Below the pieces are notes generated by a model. It was not told the origin of the DNA. It did no database searches and worked only from the letters and a program-made list of their open reading frames with translations. A program made the translations under genes and the position numbers. DNA of 64,000 bases, from contig NW_003546252.1 in the NCBI RefSeq assembly GCF_000090795.2, positions 339,507 through 403,506 on the forward strand, written 5' to 3'. Below are positions 56,078 to 64,000 of the stretch, piece after piece; the stretch's first letter is position 1; the number at the start of each line of letters is the position of its first letter. The stretch comes from Amphimedon queenslandica (taxonomy: Eukaryota > Porifera > Demospongiae > Haplosclerida > Niphatidae).

Positions 56078-57282
56078 CTGGATATTCATCTGTTAAGTTA
56101 TACAACTGAATAAAAGCAATTCAATGAAGTGAGCTAGATCTAGACCTTTGGCTTTTTTACATGCAATTTATAACTCTTCATCAAACCCCCACAGTCAACA
56201 ACTTAACTGGCTAGTCATAACAACTATAAAAAATAACAATTATAGATTGGCCAGTCATAATAACCATATTAATCATACACAAGATTAAAGAGTAACTAAA
56301 CCCCAAAAATTTTTAGCTGCAATTCGTCTATGATAAAATACCTGCAAAGGTGTACACACAACTGTAATTTTGGGCAACTACTGTCTAGACTATCAAAAAC
56401 TAAGCTGGTACTAACAACTAAATCTAAATTGATTAGACATAACAAATAAACTGTTATAGTAAGAGAATTTATTTTCAATTCTATAGAGAAGAGCTATACT
56501 GTGTTTTTTTGAAACTACAAGACTATTGTACTAAGTTTATTTTCATTGCCTATTATAATGACGCATGGTACAGGAATTTGTCACATTATTAATGTACTAT
56601 CATATACAATAACAGTTTGACTTCATTTTTACTCAAATAGGAACTCATTATATCAAAAAACATGATAACTCATTGACTGACTACTAAAAACTAGCAGTTT
56701 CATTTTCATAAAATATTATACTAATTGTATCTGTGTACGACATAATGATAATTATAATTATTTTGATGGTATCAAAGCTCTAAGTAACTCTGTTAATGTT
56801 ATTATACTGACTAGACACATACATGCACCAGCTTATGTATACAAATTATATATAGCATAAAATTACTAAGAGGTCTATTTAAAATTAATAACAAATGGGA
56901 TATAAAGTCTACAATAATTAACAATATTCTACCATCAATTATTGTAAGTCCAAAAAGATTTTGATACACATTTCTTCAATCAAGGGCCAATGAGTCTATA
57001 TCTTCGTCCAAATTACAAAGGCAATTTGTCACCCATTCACAGAAAACTTCAGCCCTAGATGCTCCACAAATTTAATTTACATTATTAGCACTGCTCTCAA
57101 AGTCTAATCATCCCTCCTTTATAGATTATATTTCACATTGACCAATGTCGTTATTAGAAAACTGAAATAGTCTTAATAAAATCAATAGCAAAACATCCAC
57201 AAAAAATAAAAAAGGAAGAAAAGTCAAAATAGCAAAATAAAAAAGGAACACTAACAGAAAGATTTGCCAAGACTCAATTGGT
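56078..57282. other. Spacer upstream of the beta-helix gene
   Basis: 1.2 kb of AT-rich DNA holding the promoter of the beta-helix gene and the 3' UTR of the TMEM79-like gene. I see no inverted-repeat element, RNA gene or supported coding sequence. Minus-strand AATAAA-like words lie near 57175-57245. Confidence 0.5.
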
Positions 57283-57960
57283 TCAAAGTTCTTCTTTGCT
57301 ACCTGAGACGGTGCTACCAAGAGGATATACCACATCTCCTAGTCCATAAACAAGTCCTTTAGCGAACATCAGGTATGCAACAATCGTCACCAATATCCAA
57401 AACGAAACTAAATTAGTTATTATACCCATTGAGCGATATTTTGGCCCCAACCCATATCCAACCCTAAACGCAACACGTCCAAAAACAAAAGTGAAAGAAT
57501 AAAGAGGTATAATCTTCAACATTTCTGGTGTATCAAAATAAGCTGTAGCTATTAGGAGAGTAGGAAAAGAGAGAGACAACTGCTCTAAAGTGTTTTGCAG
57601 GAAGTTTTTATCCACTTGCATTATCATGTCATTTCCACTCAGAGGGTTGGACAGTTTGGGGTTCATGACTCTTTTCCTAATAACAGCTATCACAGCAAAC
57701 CCAAGAACCAGTACCATCGGAAGGGAACACCTCAATGTGTAGGAGATACGAGTAGAAAAGGCCATACTGGCTGGCACAGGAATAAAATTTGTCCAATAGT
57801 ATCCACCATACATAAAAACGAAGACAAAAACATTCGCAAGTACTACTTCTATTAAAAACAGTCGCTTTATTCTTTCTCGTTCTTTAATGTAATAAGAATC
57901 AGTCCTTTTATCTTCACTTTTACCACTAGAACTTGCTTTAGACTTCTCACTTGACGCCAT
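57283..57960 (-). CDS. TMEM79/mattrin-like MAPEG-type membrane protein, 225 aa
   Basis: A single-exon gene. The first in-frame ATG is at 57958-57960 (MASSEKSKASSSGKS). A charged, serine-rich N-terminus (about 30 residues) ends in RERIKRLF. Helices follow at roughly 33-53, 72-94, 120-142, 145-165 and 178-205. Segments STRISYTLRCSLP and NTLEQLSLSF match the conserved C-terminal half of vertebrate TMEM79, a MAPEG-related protein of the secretory pathway linked to skin barrier and Wnt/Frizzled regulation. The long acidic N-terminus of the vertebrate protein (about 390 aa) is absent. No MAPEG enzymatic activity can be claimed. Called by recognition, not search. Confidence 0.75.
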   Translation of the reverse strand: MASSEKSKASSSGKSEDKRTDSYYIKERERIKRLFLIEVVLANVFVFVFMYGGYYWTNFIPVPASMAFSTRISYTLRCSLPMVLVLGFAVIAVIRKRVMNPKLSNPLSGNDMIMQVDKNFLQNTLEQLSLSFPTLLIATAYFDTPEMLKIIPLYSFTFVFGRVAFRVGYGLGPKYRSMGIITNLVSFWILVTIVAYLMFAKGLVYGLGDVVYPLGSTVSGSKEEL

Positions 57961-58326
57961 TTTTCTCAGCAGCACTGAATCAGCCCCACCCCTGGAACTT
58001 ACTGCTTATTTGTGTCCAATGTGGTTAATGAACTAGATCTAGATCTAAGTTTAAAAGCATTACAAACTAGCCCACAAAAATTAAATCTTATCTCCGTACC
58101 CCCTAACTTCATCACAGAATTTTCCCCGCCACCCTCTGAAAATGTTTGAAATATATATGAATGGGCACTCAAACTATCATGGTATAAACTCCCTGCAAAT
58201 AAAACTGAATTAAATGCCACAGTTCCCTAATTCACAAAATTGTAAATGATACTAGGTTACTAGCATAGATGTGCTTAATAATTGTATCAATTATAACATC
58301 AAAAATTAGCTTACAGACATTGTACG
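57961..58326. other. Spacer between TMEM79-like and 7TM genes
   Basis: 366 bases; it probably carries the TMEM79-like promoter and the 3' UTR of the 7TM gene. The stretch 58025-58200 has longer runs of G/C (ccccgccaccctc) than its surroundings. No coding signal is supported. Confidence 0.5.
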
Positions 58327-59409
58327 CTAATTTATTATTTCATATTCCCTTTCTATTTCACTTTCCCTTGGTTGATTAGTATTTGTCGATGACGCACGCT
58401 CTGGTTGATCAGGATTTATCAGTCTAGAAGTATCGGTTGCTTCACTTTCAGTTTTAGGGCCAAAGAAACACTTCAAGCAGTGCCACTTCCTGATATTATC
58501 TTTAATGGTTTTACGAAGAAAAAGGATGTACAGTAATGAGAGTAAAGGAGCAAAAAAGCCACCACTTGCACCAAAAAAAGCATGCATATAAAAGAGCCAT
58601 GTTCCACCACTTCCTTTATTGAGTGCTTGATTTAATCTGTTTGCTATTGCAAACCAGGTAAACAACTGATAAGAAATTGGATAAATTACCAATGGGAGGG
58701 TTTGCTTCAAAGTTTTCCTGTAATTTGGACACGTTGTATTGCAATAAACACGTTTACACAGTGTCACAAAAATGATTATGAGAGCAATGTTATTCAAAAT
58801 TAATCCAACAAACAGCTCACCATACAAAACAGCATACATTTCAATCATTCCTTCTTTGTTGAGAGAACAGTTATTGTTGTACAGTCTTATCCAGCACCAT
58901 GAACCAGATATACCATAATTGTTATGAACAAACGGTATCCAGGCAACCAATAAAGGAAATAACCATGGGAAAAGAATGTAAAATGGCTCTAATCTACCCA
59001 TCTTGATGTGAAACTTAGGGAAGAGTACCATAACTGTTAAATGAAGTGTCACCATAAGAACTGACAGCAACATCACCCAACAAGCATATTCAGTAAAATA
59101 CGATTCCACAATGCATACAACAGCATGTTCTCCTTTCCAAATATTCAACCAGTAGTTCATGCATTGAGCAGCAACTATGAAAGAGTAAAAGAATATTCCC
59201 AGCAGCATGTATATTATGAGACGATGAGTTAACAATGTGAAGAGTCTACAGAATATCATAACAATAATAGTAAGAAAACAAAGGAAAGCACAAACAGCTC
59301 CACTAATACAAAATACCAGTAGCAAATGTGCCAGCTCACCCTTAATGGAATCATTACAATAAGAGCCATTAAAGTAAGTATCACCAAGTAGATCTAAACC
59401 CATCAACAT
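58327..59409 (-). CDS. Seven-helix receptor, GPR157/cAMP-receptor-like, 360 aa
   Basis: A single-exon gene starting at ATG 59407-59409 (MLMGLDLLGD), with N-glycosylation sites NGS and NDS in the short ectodomain. Seven hydrophobic segments are visible: LLLVFCISGAVCAFLCF, LIIYMLLGIFFYSF, YACWVMLLSVLMVTLHL, PFYILFPWLFPLLVAWI, ELFVGLILNNIALIIIF, PLVIYPISYQLFTWFAI and GFFAPLLSLLYILFL. The second extracellular loop has GSWCWI, a signature shared by GPR157, Dictyostelium cAMP receptors and class B relatives. The C-tail is charged (PDQPERASSTNTNQ) and may be phosphorylated. No long N-terminal adhesion domain is present. The ligand is unknown; class placement is by motif. Confidence 0.8.
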   Translation of the reverse strand: MLMGLDLLGDTYFNGSYCNDSIKGELAHLLLVFCISGAVCAFLCFLTIIVMIFCRLFTLLTHRLIIYMLLGIFFYSFIVAAQCMNYWLNIWKGEHAVVCIVESYFTEYACWVMLLSVLMVTLHLTVMVLFPKFHIKMGRLEPFYILFPWLFPLLVAWIPFVHNNYGISGSWCWIRLYNNNCSLNKEGMIEMYAVLYGELFVGLILNNIALIIIFVTLCKRVYCNTTCPNYRKTLKQTLPLVIYPISYQLFTWFAIANRLNQALNKGSGGTWLFYMHAFFGASGGFFAPLLSLLYILFLRKTIKDNIRKWHCLKCFFGPKTESEATDTSRLINPDQPERASSTNTNQPRESEIEREYEIIN

Positions 59410-59575
59410 ATCTGACTTATAGAAAAAGAGGTGTAGCAGTAGCTTATTCAGTATGCAAAATGTGACCTAAATTATATTCATTGTAAAGCTAATGGGAGTG
59501 GCTTTTTAAATATTAAAATTATTAGTAGCTATGTCAAAGAAATACAAAATTTTACTTTTAAAAATTCTAATTTAG

Positions 59576-62500
59576 TTATGCAGCAGCTTTGAATTTATCT
59601 TTCTCTTGTCTAAGTTTTCTAAGAACATCCACTTGTGATACATTAGCTTTCAGTTTCAGTGTCTCTTTCAATGCTACACTGTCTGTACGTAAAAATGGAT
59701 TATACTGTAGCTCTTCAGATAAAACAGCAGGAGCCTAAAAAGGTCATAAAGAACATTCACTTTTAATGTTTTCAACCAAGTACTATCAACCCTGCTTTCC
59801 AACTGCTCTCTACTTACAGTTGCCTGGCGTTTGAGTCTTAACTTTTTTATATTGTCTAATTTCTTCTATAATAACAATGAGAATACAGTAGTTAAATAGT
59901 GTATAAAAAATATAAAAGGTGACTTTTGCAAATAAGTCTAAAGATGTAGTTTTTTAAATGCAAATACAAGAAAACTAAACACACAAAATTACATGTACCA
60001 GCATGATTTCAGAAGCATTACCTGGACATTAACATTATGTGGATCAAAAATAAGAGCAAACTGCAAATTTGACCAGCTGTACTCATGACCTAATAAAAAA
60101 GATAAGAAATGTAAGTAATTCCAATAAAAACTCGTAATAATTGGCAAACAAAAATTTGTAACCAATGTTATATGTAGGTTATAACATACACATATACCAC
60201 AGCTACATTTTAATTCTGCTATTAGACAGATACAGAAATAACAGAGACACCACCAATAGCAAATCCATTTCGGGAGAAATGCAAACCTACATGTACATTT
60301 CGTCATGTATTGTAAAAGCCAAAACCTTTCTTTAAGCTACATTGTATTCCACCTTTCCCCTCCCTAAGAGACTAAGAGTACATAATGCTTTTACTTACCA
60401 GGAAATATCAAAGTATCAGATGGCAATTCTTTTATAGCTTGCAATGACTGAAACATAACCTCAGGGTTATCTTCAAATATTTTCCCTAACAATAAGTTAA
60501 CAAATAAGACATACATAGTATTACATACATGTATATACAAGTACTTACCACAGCCACCAATAAATAAGTGATCACCACTAAAAAGACAAGGAGGTGTAGT
60601 GGACTTTAGAAAGTACACAATGTGACCTTAAATTAAAACTTTCATTAACATACATGTACATGTAATTACTTTTTATGAACATACCGACAGTGTGGCCTGG
60701 TGTCCAAATAGCATGAAAATTCATTTCTTCAATGAAAATATCAACACCAGGATCAACAAAACTATAATAAAATAATGTACATGTACATAATTACATCATT
60801 TAAATGTAGCCTCATTGGTGACCAATAAAGCTTTTCAATTATCTTTACATGTAAACTCAACACTCTCCCCAGAATTATGTACAACAAGCTTTAAGACTGA
60901 TTCACACTGCAAAATTAACTTAACGTAAGGCTATGTTAAGATGGGAAGTGCTATATAAACCAATGGCCACCGTTTACGTAAGGTAAGAATAGAGAGTAAA
61001 GACTGGTTTACACTCGCCATAAAAAACAATGCAAATGAACACAAAATTAAAATTTAACCAATTTCGCGTCAACTTCAAAGTGTTTTTGTGTCAAAAGGTC
61101 AAATCGCCCACACACTTTTTGACCATTTCGTCAAATGTAAACCTACATGTGTATGTAGCTTTATCTCTATTCTCATGTTACGTAAATGTTGACCTTAAGT
61201 CAACATTAATTTTGTGAATCAACCTTGAGCCTAACACATGTATACCTATTTAATATACATGTACATGTACATGTATGTGTGCTGTGCAAAAGATGGTTTG
61301 GTTAAAAACATTATTACTAAAGTGCAGCCTAATGAGAACTACATGTATGACACAAATAACATGAATATACAAATTAATTATTAAATAAAGAAGTTAAAGC
61401 TCATTTTCCCCAATGCTAAATAACTACCTAAAGGCTGACATATACCTTAGAGTGACTTTTAATTGCGGGTACTAAATTTTTGCAATTTTAGCACAAGGTA
61501 GATTTTGCTGGCATTAGGATTAAGTAATTATTACTATTAGTTATATGGCATCATGAAGTCATTATTAATAATTGTGCGTATTAATAATTGCGATTTTTAG
61601 CTCAAACGCAAAATTCGCAATTAATAGTACCCGCATTTAAAAGTAACCTTGAGGTAGACCTGGGGTCAAATACAGTTGTAATTGTGATTATTAGAGGCTC
61701 AATGACAATTACAAATTACGTGTACACAACTACATATCCTAATTGTAATTTAATTTTTATCAAAATTGAGTTGTCATAGGGTATTACTACTGAATACCAA
61801 ACCAATACAAATGAAGTGTCAATCACTACATTACATGATCATAAGTACATACACTGTACACATGTAAAACTGAAAGTGTGACGATCACAGTTTCCCAGTA
61901 TAGTGCTTGCAAGCTCAAGGGGTGTGCTGTTTAGCTTGCTCAGTACACACTAAAAAGCCTCAATCATGGTTTTTATACATATACACATATTTTGTGAAAA
62001 ATTGCTAGGACAAAATTCTCAATTATGTAAATGTTCTGATGTTATACATCTGTAGCTTGAGTTAATTCTGATCAAAATGAATTCTAAAAGTTGCTCAAAA
62101 ATTTGGCCTGAGGCTGAGACTGTGTACTATGGGGTGAATTCTACTTAGTAACGCTACTGCATTACTAATAAGACACAGTCTTGGGCCTATTTATTTTATC
62201 TAAAACGGCTAGGAGGAAATTCTCCAATTTTAAATTCTTTCTGATACGTATACTTGTTCTGATGTTGTACATGTATGTCTATTTTGAACTGATTCTGATC
62301 AAAATTTAATTTATTATAATTATACTCCAAAAGGTCACTTAGTACACTTTGTGGGAAAACCTGTAAACAAGAACTAAGTCCCAAGATATCTGCCCTGGGT
62401 GAATTTTTAAAACTGCATTTTAAAAGTAAGCTATGGTTCTGTTTCATACAAAAAACATCAAAATAGCATATAATTACTGTAAATTTTGAAATTCTAATTA

Positions 62501-63629
62501 AGTCTATTTCATAAAAGGAGTGTAAATGAATGTGTAATTGTAATTAAGGTTTTAAATTTGACCCCAGGTCTGCTGGCATGCATGAAAAAATTTTATCTAA
62601 AACAATATACTGATAATTCCAACCCACTAATGATTGCACACTTACTGAGTTGTACCAGCTGGTAGATCTTTACGTCCACCATATATAGGAACATGAGGAA
62701 ATGTCTTTCTTAGCTCATAATTTCCACCAGCATGATCCCTATCACAAAATTAATATCAAAAACTAATGAATATGTGACTATTACTCATGCAAAATCATAG
62801 ACTCATTAATTTTACTTATCTATCCAAACAATACTTGTAATTTTTTGCAAAAATTCAATGCTCAAACTGAAAAATGCCTAAAGTGGTTTAATTATTGTTC
62901 ACCAAACAACACATATTCTAATTCATCAGGGCTCTCTAAATTTGTCCTGAATTGCAACTGAATGGTAGGTAAGCAGTACATGTACATATATCTTAGTAAC
63001 TTCTCACCATGCATTACATGCTATGACACTCTTTCTAAACTTGACAAAAAATAATTTGCTTCGCTTAAACATCGTAATTAAATTATTTATAAATTAAATT
63101 GTGCTAAAAAATTCCTTATACATTTGTATACGCCAAAACAGTGATGACTGATGAAAAATCTTAAAATTACAGTACATAAGAATATATGCACCTGTACATA
63201 CATGCATTATAAAAAGCTGGGTTCTATACTGCAGTTTGTTTACCAAAAAGTCTACACAAAAAGGGCTCACAATTAGTGCTGCGTGATAGTGCTACTATTT
63301 TTAATATCGCAACCATCACATATATCAATACTGTTGCCCAGCACTACTCACAATCCTCTCATATCATGCATTAAAAACTGACTGCTAATGATAACTAACT
63401 CACCAGTGCTTGTGCGTCACCAAAACACCAACTAGTGTCACACCATACTTCTCCAAGGCACCCTACATGCACCATATAAAAATTGTAATATTTTATTATA
63501 AACTACAACCTACCAATAAGACAGCATGATGAGCAGGATCTACTGCTACAGCTCGTTTAGTCTTTTCATTAACTACTAAGTATGCATAATTGTCCTCCAA
63601 ATATGGTACAGGATAAATAACGATGGAAT
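59576..63629 (-). CDS. HAGH: Glyoxalase II (hydroxyacylglutathione hydrolase), 5' end off window
   Basis: Nine exons seen (low-high): 59576-59734, 59818-59865, 60022-60089, 60399-60485, 60549-60626, 60685-60761, 62646-62738, 63404-63462, 63514-63629; the first exon(s) lie beyond 64000 or were not recognised. All phases agree. It hydrolyses S-lactoylglutathione to lactate and glutathione. The metallo-beta-lactamase metal ligands are all present: THKHWDH, TPGHTVGH, FSGDHLF and FPGHEY. GCGK and the C-terminal RQEKDKFK match the glutathione-binding Lys and the Arg/Lys pair of human HAGH; the Tyr two residues after the GCGK lysine is Phe here. The C-terminal helical domain (EELQYNPFLRT) separates it from shorter ETHE1 or PNKD relatives. 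Whether the missing N-terminus includes a mitochondrial leader cannot be seen. Confidence 0.9.
60890..61235. mobile_element. Long imperfect inverted-repeat element in the glyoxalase II intron
   Basis: The left half has gattcacactgcaaaatta and gtttacgtaaggtaagaata. The right half is a diverged inverse with tattctcatgttacgtaaat and taattttgtgaatcaacctt. Total length is about 345 bases; there is no coding capacity. It is probably an older MITE. Confidence 0.6.
61446..61652. mobile_element. MITE with GGGTACTA terminal inverted repeats
   Basis: The left end is ccttagagtgacttttaatt followed by gcgggtacta; the right end is the near inverse, tagtacccgcatttaaaag then taaccttgag. Length is about 207 bases. 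A worn relative is at 63715-63935. It directly abuts the next element at 61656. Confidence 0.75.
61656..62571. mobile_element. Inverted-repeat element of about 916 bases hosting a nested repeat
   Basis: The left end agacctggggtcaaa and right end tttgaccccaggtct are exact inverses. The flanks hold aattgtaatt-type words, as in the worn relative at 47843-48725. The middle (61888-62364) is a copy of the tttccc-type dispersed repeat. No transposase frame is present. It lies in the 1.88-kb intron 60762-62645 of the glyoxalase II gene. Confidence 0.7.
61888..62364. repeat. Dispersed repeat, copy 4, nested in the 61656 element
   Basis: It starts with cacagtttcccagtatagtg and ends with cactttgtgggaaaacctg, an inverted match. 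Two tandem internal units in reverse orientation to copies 1 and 3 hold 'attctgatcaaaat', 'gttctgatgtt' and 'aggacaaaattctc' or 'aggaggaaattctc'. It is non-coding. Confidence 0.6.
62739..63403. other. Intron of the glyoxalase II gene
   Basis: 665 bases between two small exons. AT-rich; I see no inverted-repeat element or nested coding sequence. Confidence 0.5.
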
Positions 63630-63714
63630 CTATATGAATATCAAAAGAAGAGTTAATCTTACGTAAAAATGCATAGAAGTAACTTATCTAATAAATACAA
63701 TAGTAACTGACTGA

Positions 63715-63935
63715 TCCCTGGAGTCAAAATGAAAAAAAACTATTTTTAAATTATTTTAAGTGACTTTAAATTTTGGGTAAATTGCAAATTATTAATAAGT
63801 GCAATTAATAATTACATGTACGTCATGTACATGTAGCTATTACATGTACCTAGTTGCAATTATTCATATCTGAAAAATCTATCATGTGCTACAATTGCTA
63901 AATTTAGTACCTGGAATTAAAAGTCATATTAAGAT
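63715..63935. mobile_element. Worn relative of the 61446 MITE
   Basis: The right end 'gctaaatttagtacctggaa' plus ttaaaagtcata is the inverse of the 61446 left end with several changes. The left end 'aagtgactttaaattttggg' is likewise related. The middle has attaataattacatgtac words. Probably an old copy; its borders are uncertain. Confidence 0.5.
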
Positions 63936-64000
63936 GTTACCTCACATAATAGTTAAAAATATTTGTTTAGAATTTACATGTAACTTGACATTCAGTGATT

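Noticed and set aside
57595-57855. Plus-strand frame of 86 codons opposite the TMEM79-like gene
   Set aside because: It is antisense to a conserved membrane-protein frame, with no hydrophobic or motif support.
60931-61228. Possible extra exon (minus or plus strand) in the glyoxalase II intron
   Set aside because: The segment is half of an inverted-repeat element; the exons on either side already join in phase and match the family without it.

Overview
The window is intron-bearing, AT-rich animal DNA. The gene content points to a demosponge: giant SRCR/EGF receptors, a GABA-B-like receptor, a Death-domain/sacsin-like protein, and a beta-helix protein with a multi-pass membrane C-terminus. My best guess is Amphimedon queenslandica or a close relative. 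The species is inferred from family knowledge; no database was searched. All splice sites and translations were worked out by eye, so exon edges may be off by a few bases.

Layout: (1) 1-11679, minus strand: a Death-domain plus sacsin-like protein, cut by the left window edge. It has four small 5' exons and one unbroken exon of at least 10.4 kb carrying most of three sacsin-type ATPase repeats. (2) 12301-41283, minus strand: a giant type I membrane protein. It reads signal peptide, 24 SRCR domains, about 29 EGF domains, a 10-N assembly gap, about 8.5 SRCR domains, 32 EGF domains, one membrane helix and an NPxY-type tail. Two large SRCR+EGF blocks are collinear copies of one another, and a seven-exon EGF module is present a third time. 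(3) 43154-51585, plus strand: a 16-exon class C GPCR of the GABA-B type, head-to-head with the SRCR/EGF gene. (4) 51920-56077, minus strand: a surface protein of about 1360 residues with a parallel beta-helix-like ectodomain and a multi-pass membrane region, tail-to-tail with the GPCR. (5) 57283-57960, minus: a TMEM79/MAPEG-like membrane protein. (6) 58327-59409, minus: a seven-helix receptor resembling the GPR157/cAMP-receptor-like class. (7) 59576-63629, minus: a glyoxalase II (hydroxyacylglutathione hydrolase) gene, its 5' end off the right edge.

The larger introns and spacers carry many short non-autonomous elements with terminal inverted repeats (MITE-like) and one dispersed family built from tandem internal units. 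No rRNA, tRNA, CRISPR or retrovirus-like element was seen.

The genes do not form a pathway. Four of the seven encode cell-surface sensing or adhesion proteins, and a fifth (Death-sacsin) has an innate-immunity or cell-death style architecture. The most notable items are the Death-sacsin fusion, the block-duplicated SRCR/EGF receptor, the probable loss of GABA-contacting residues in the GABA-B-like receptor, and the beta-helix/multi-TM protein.
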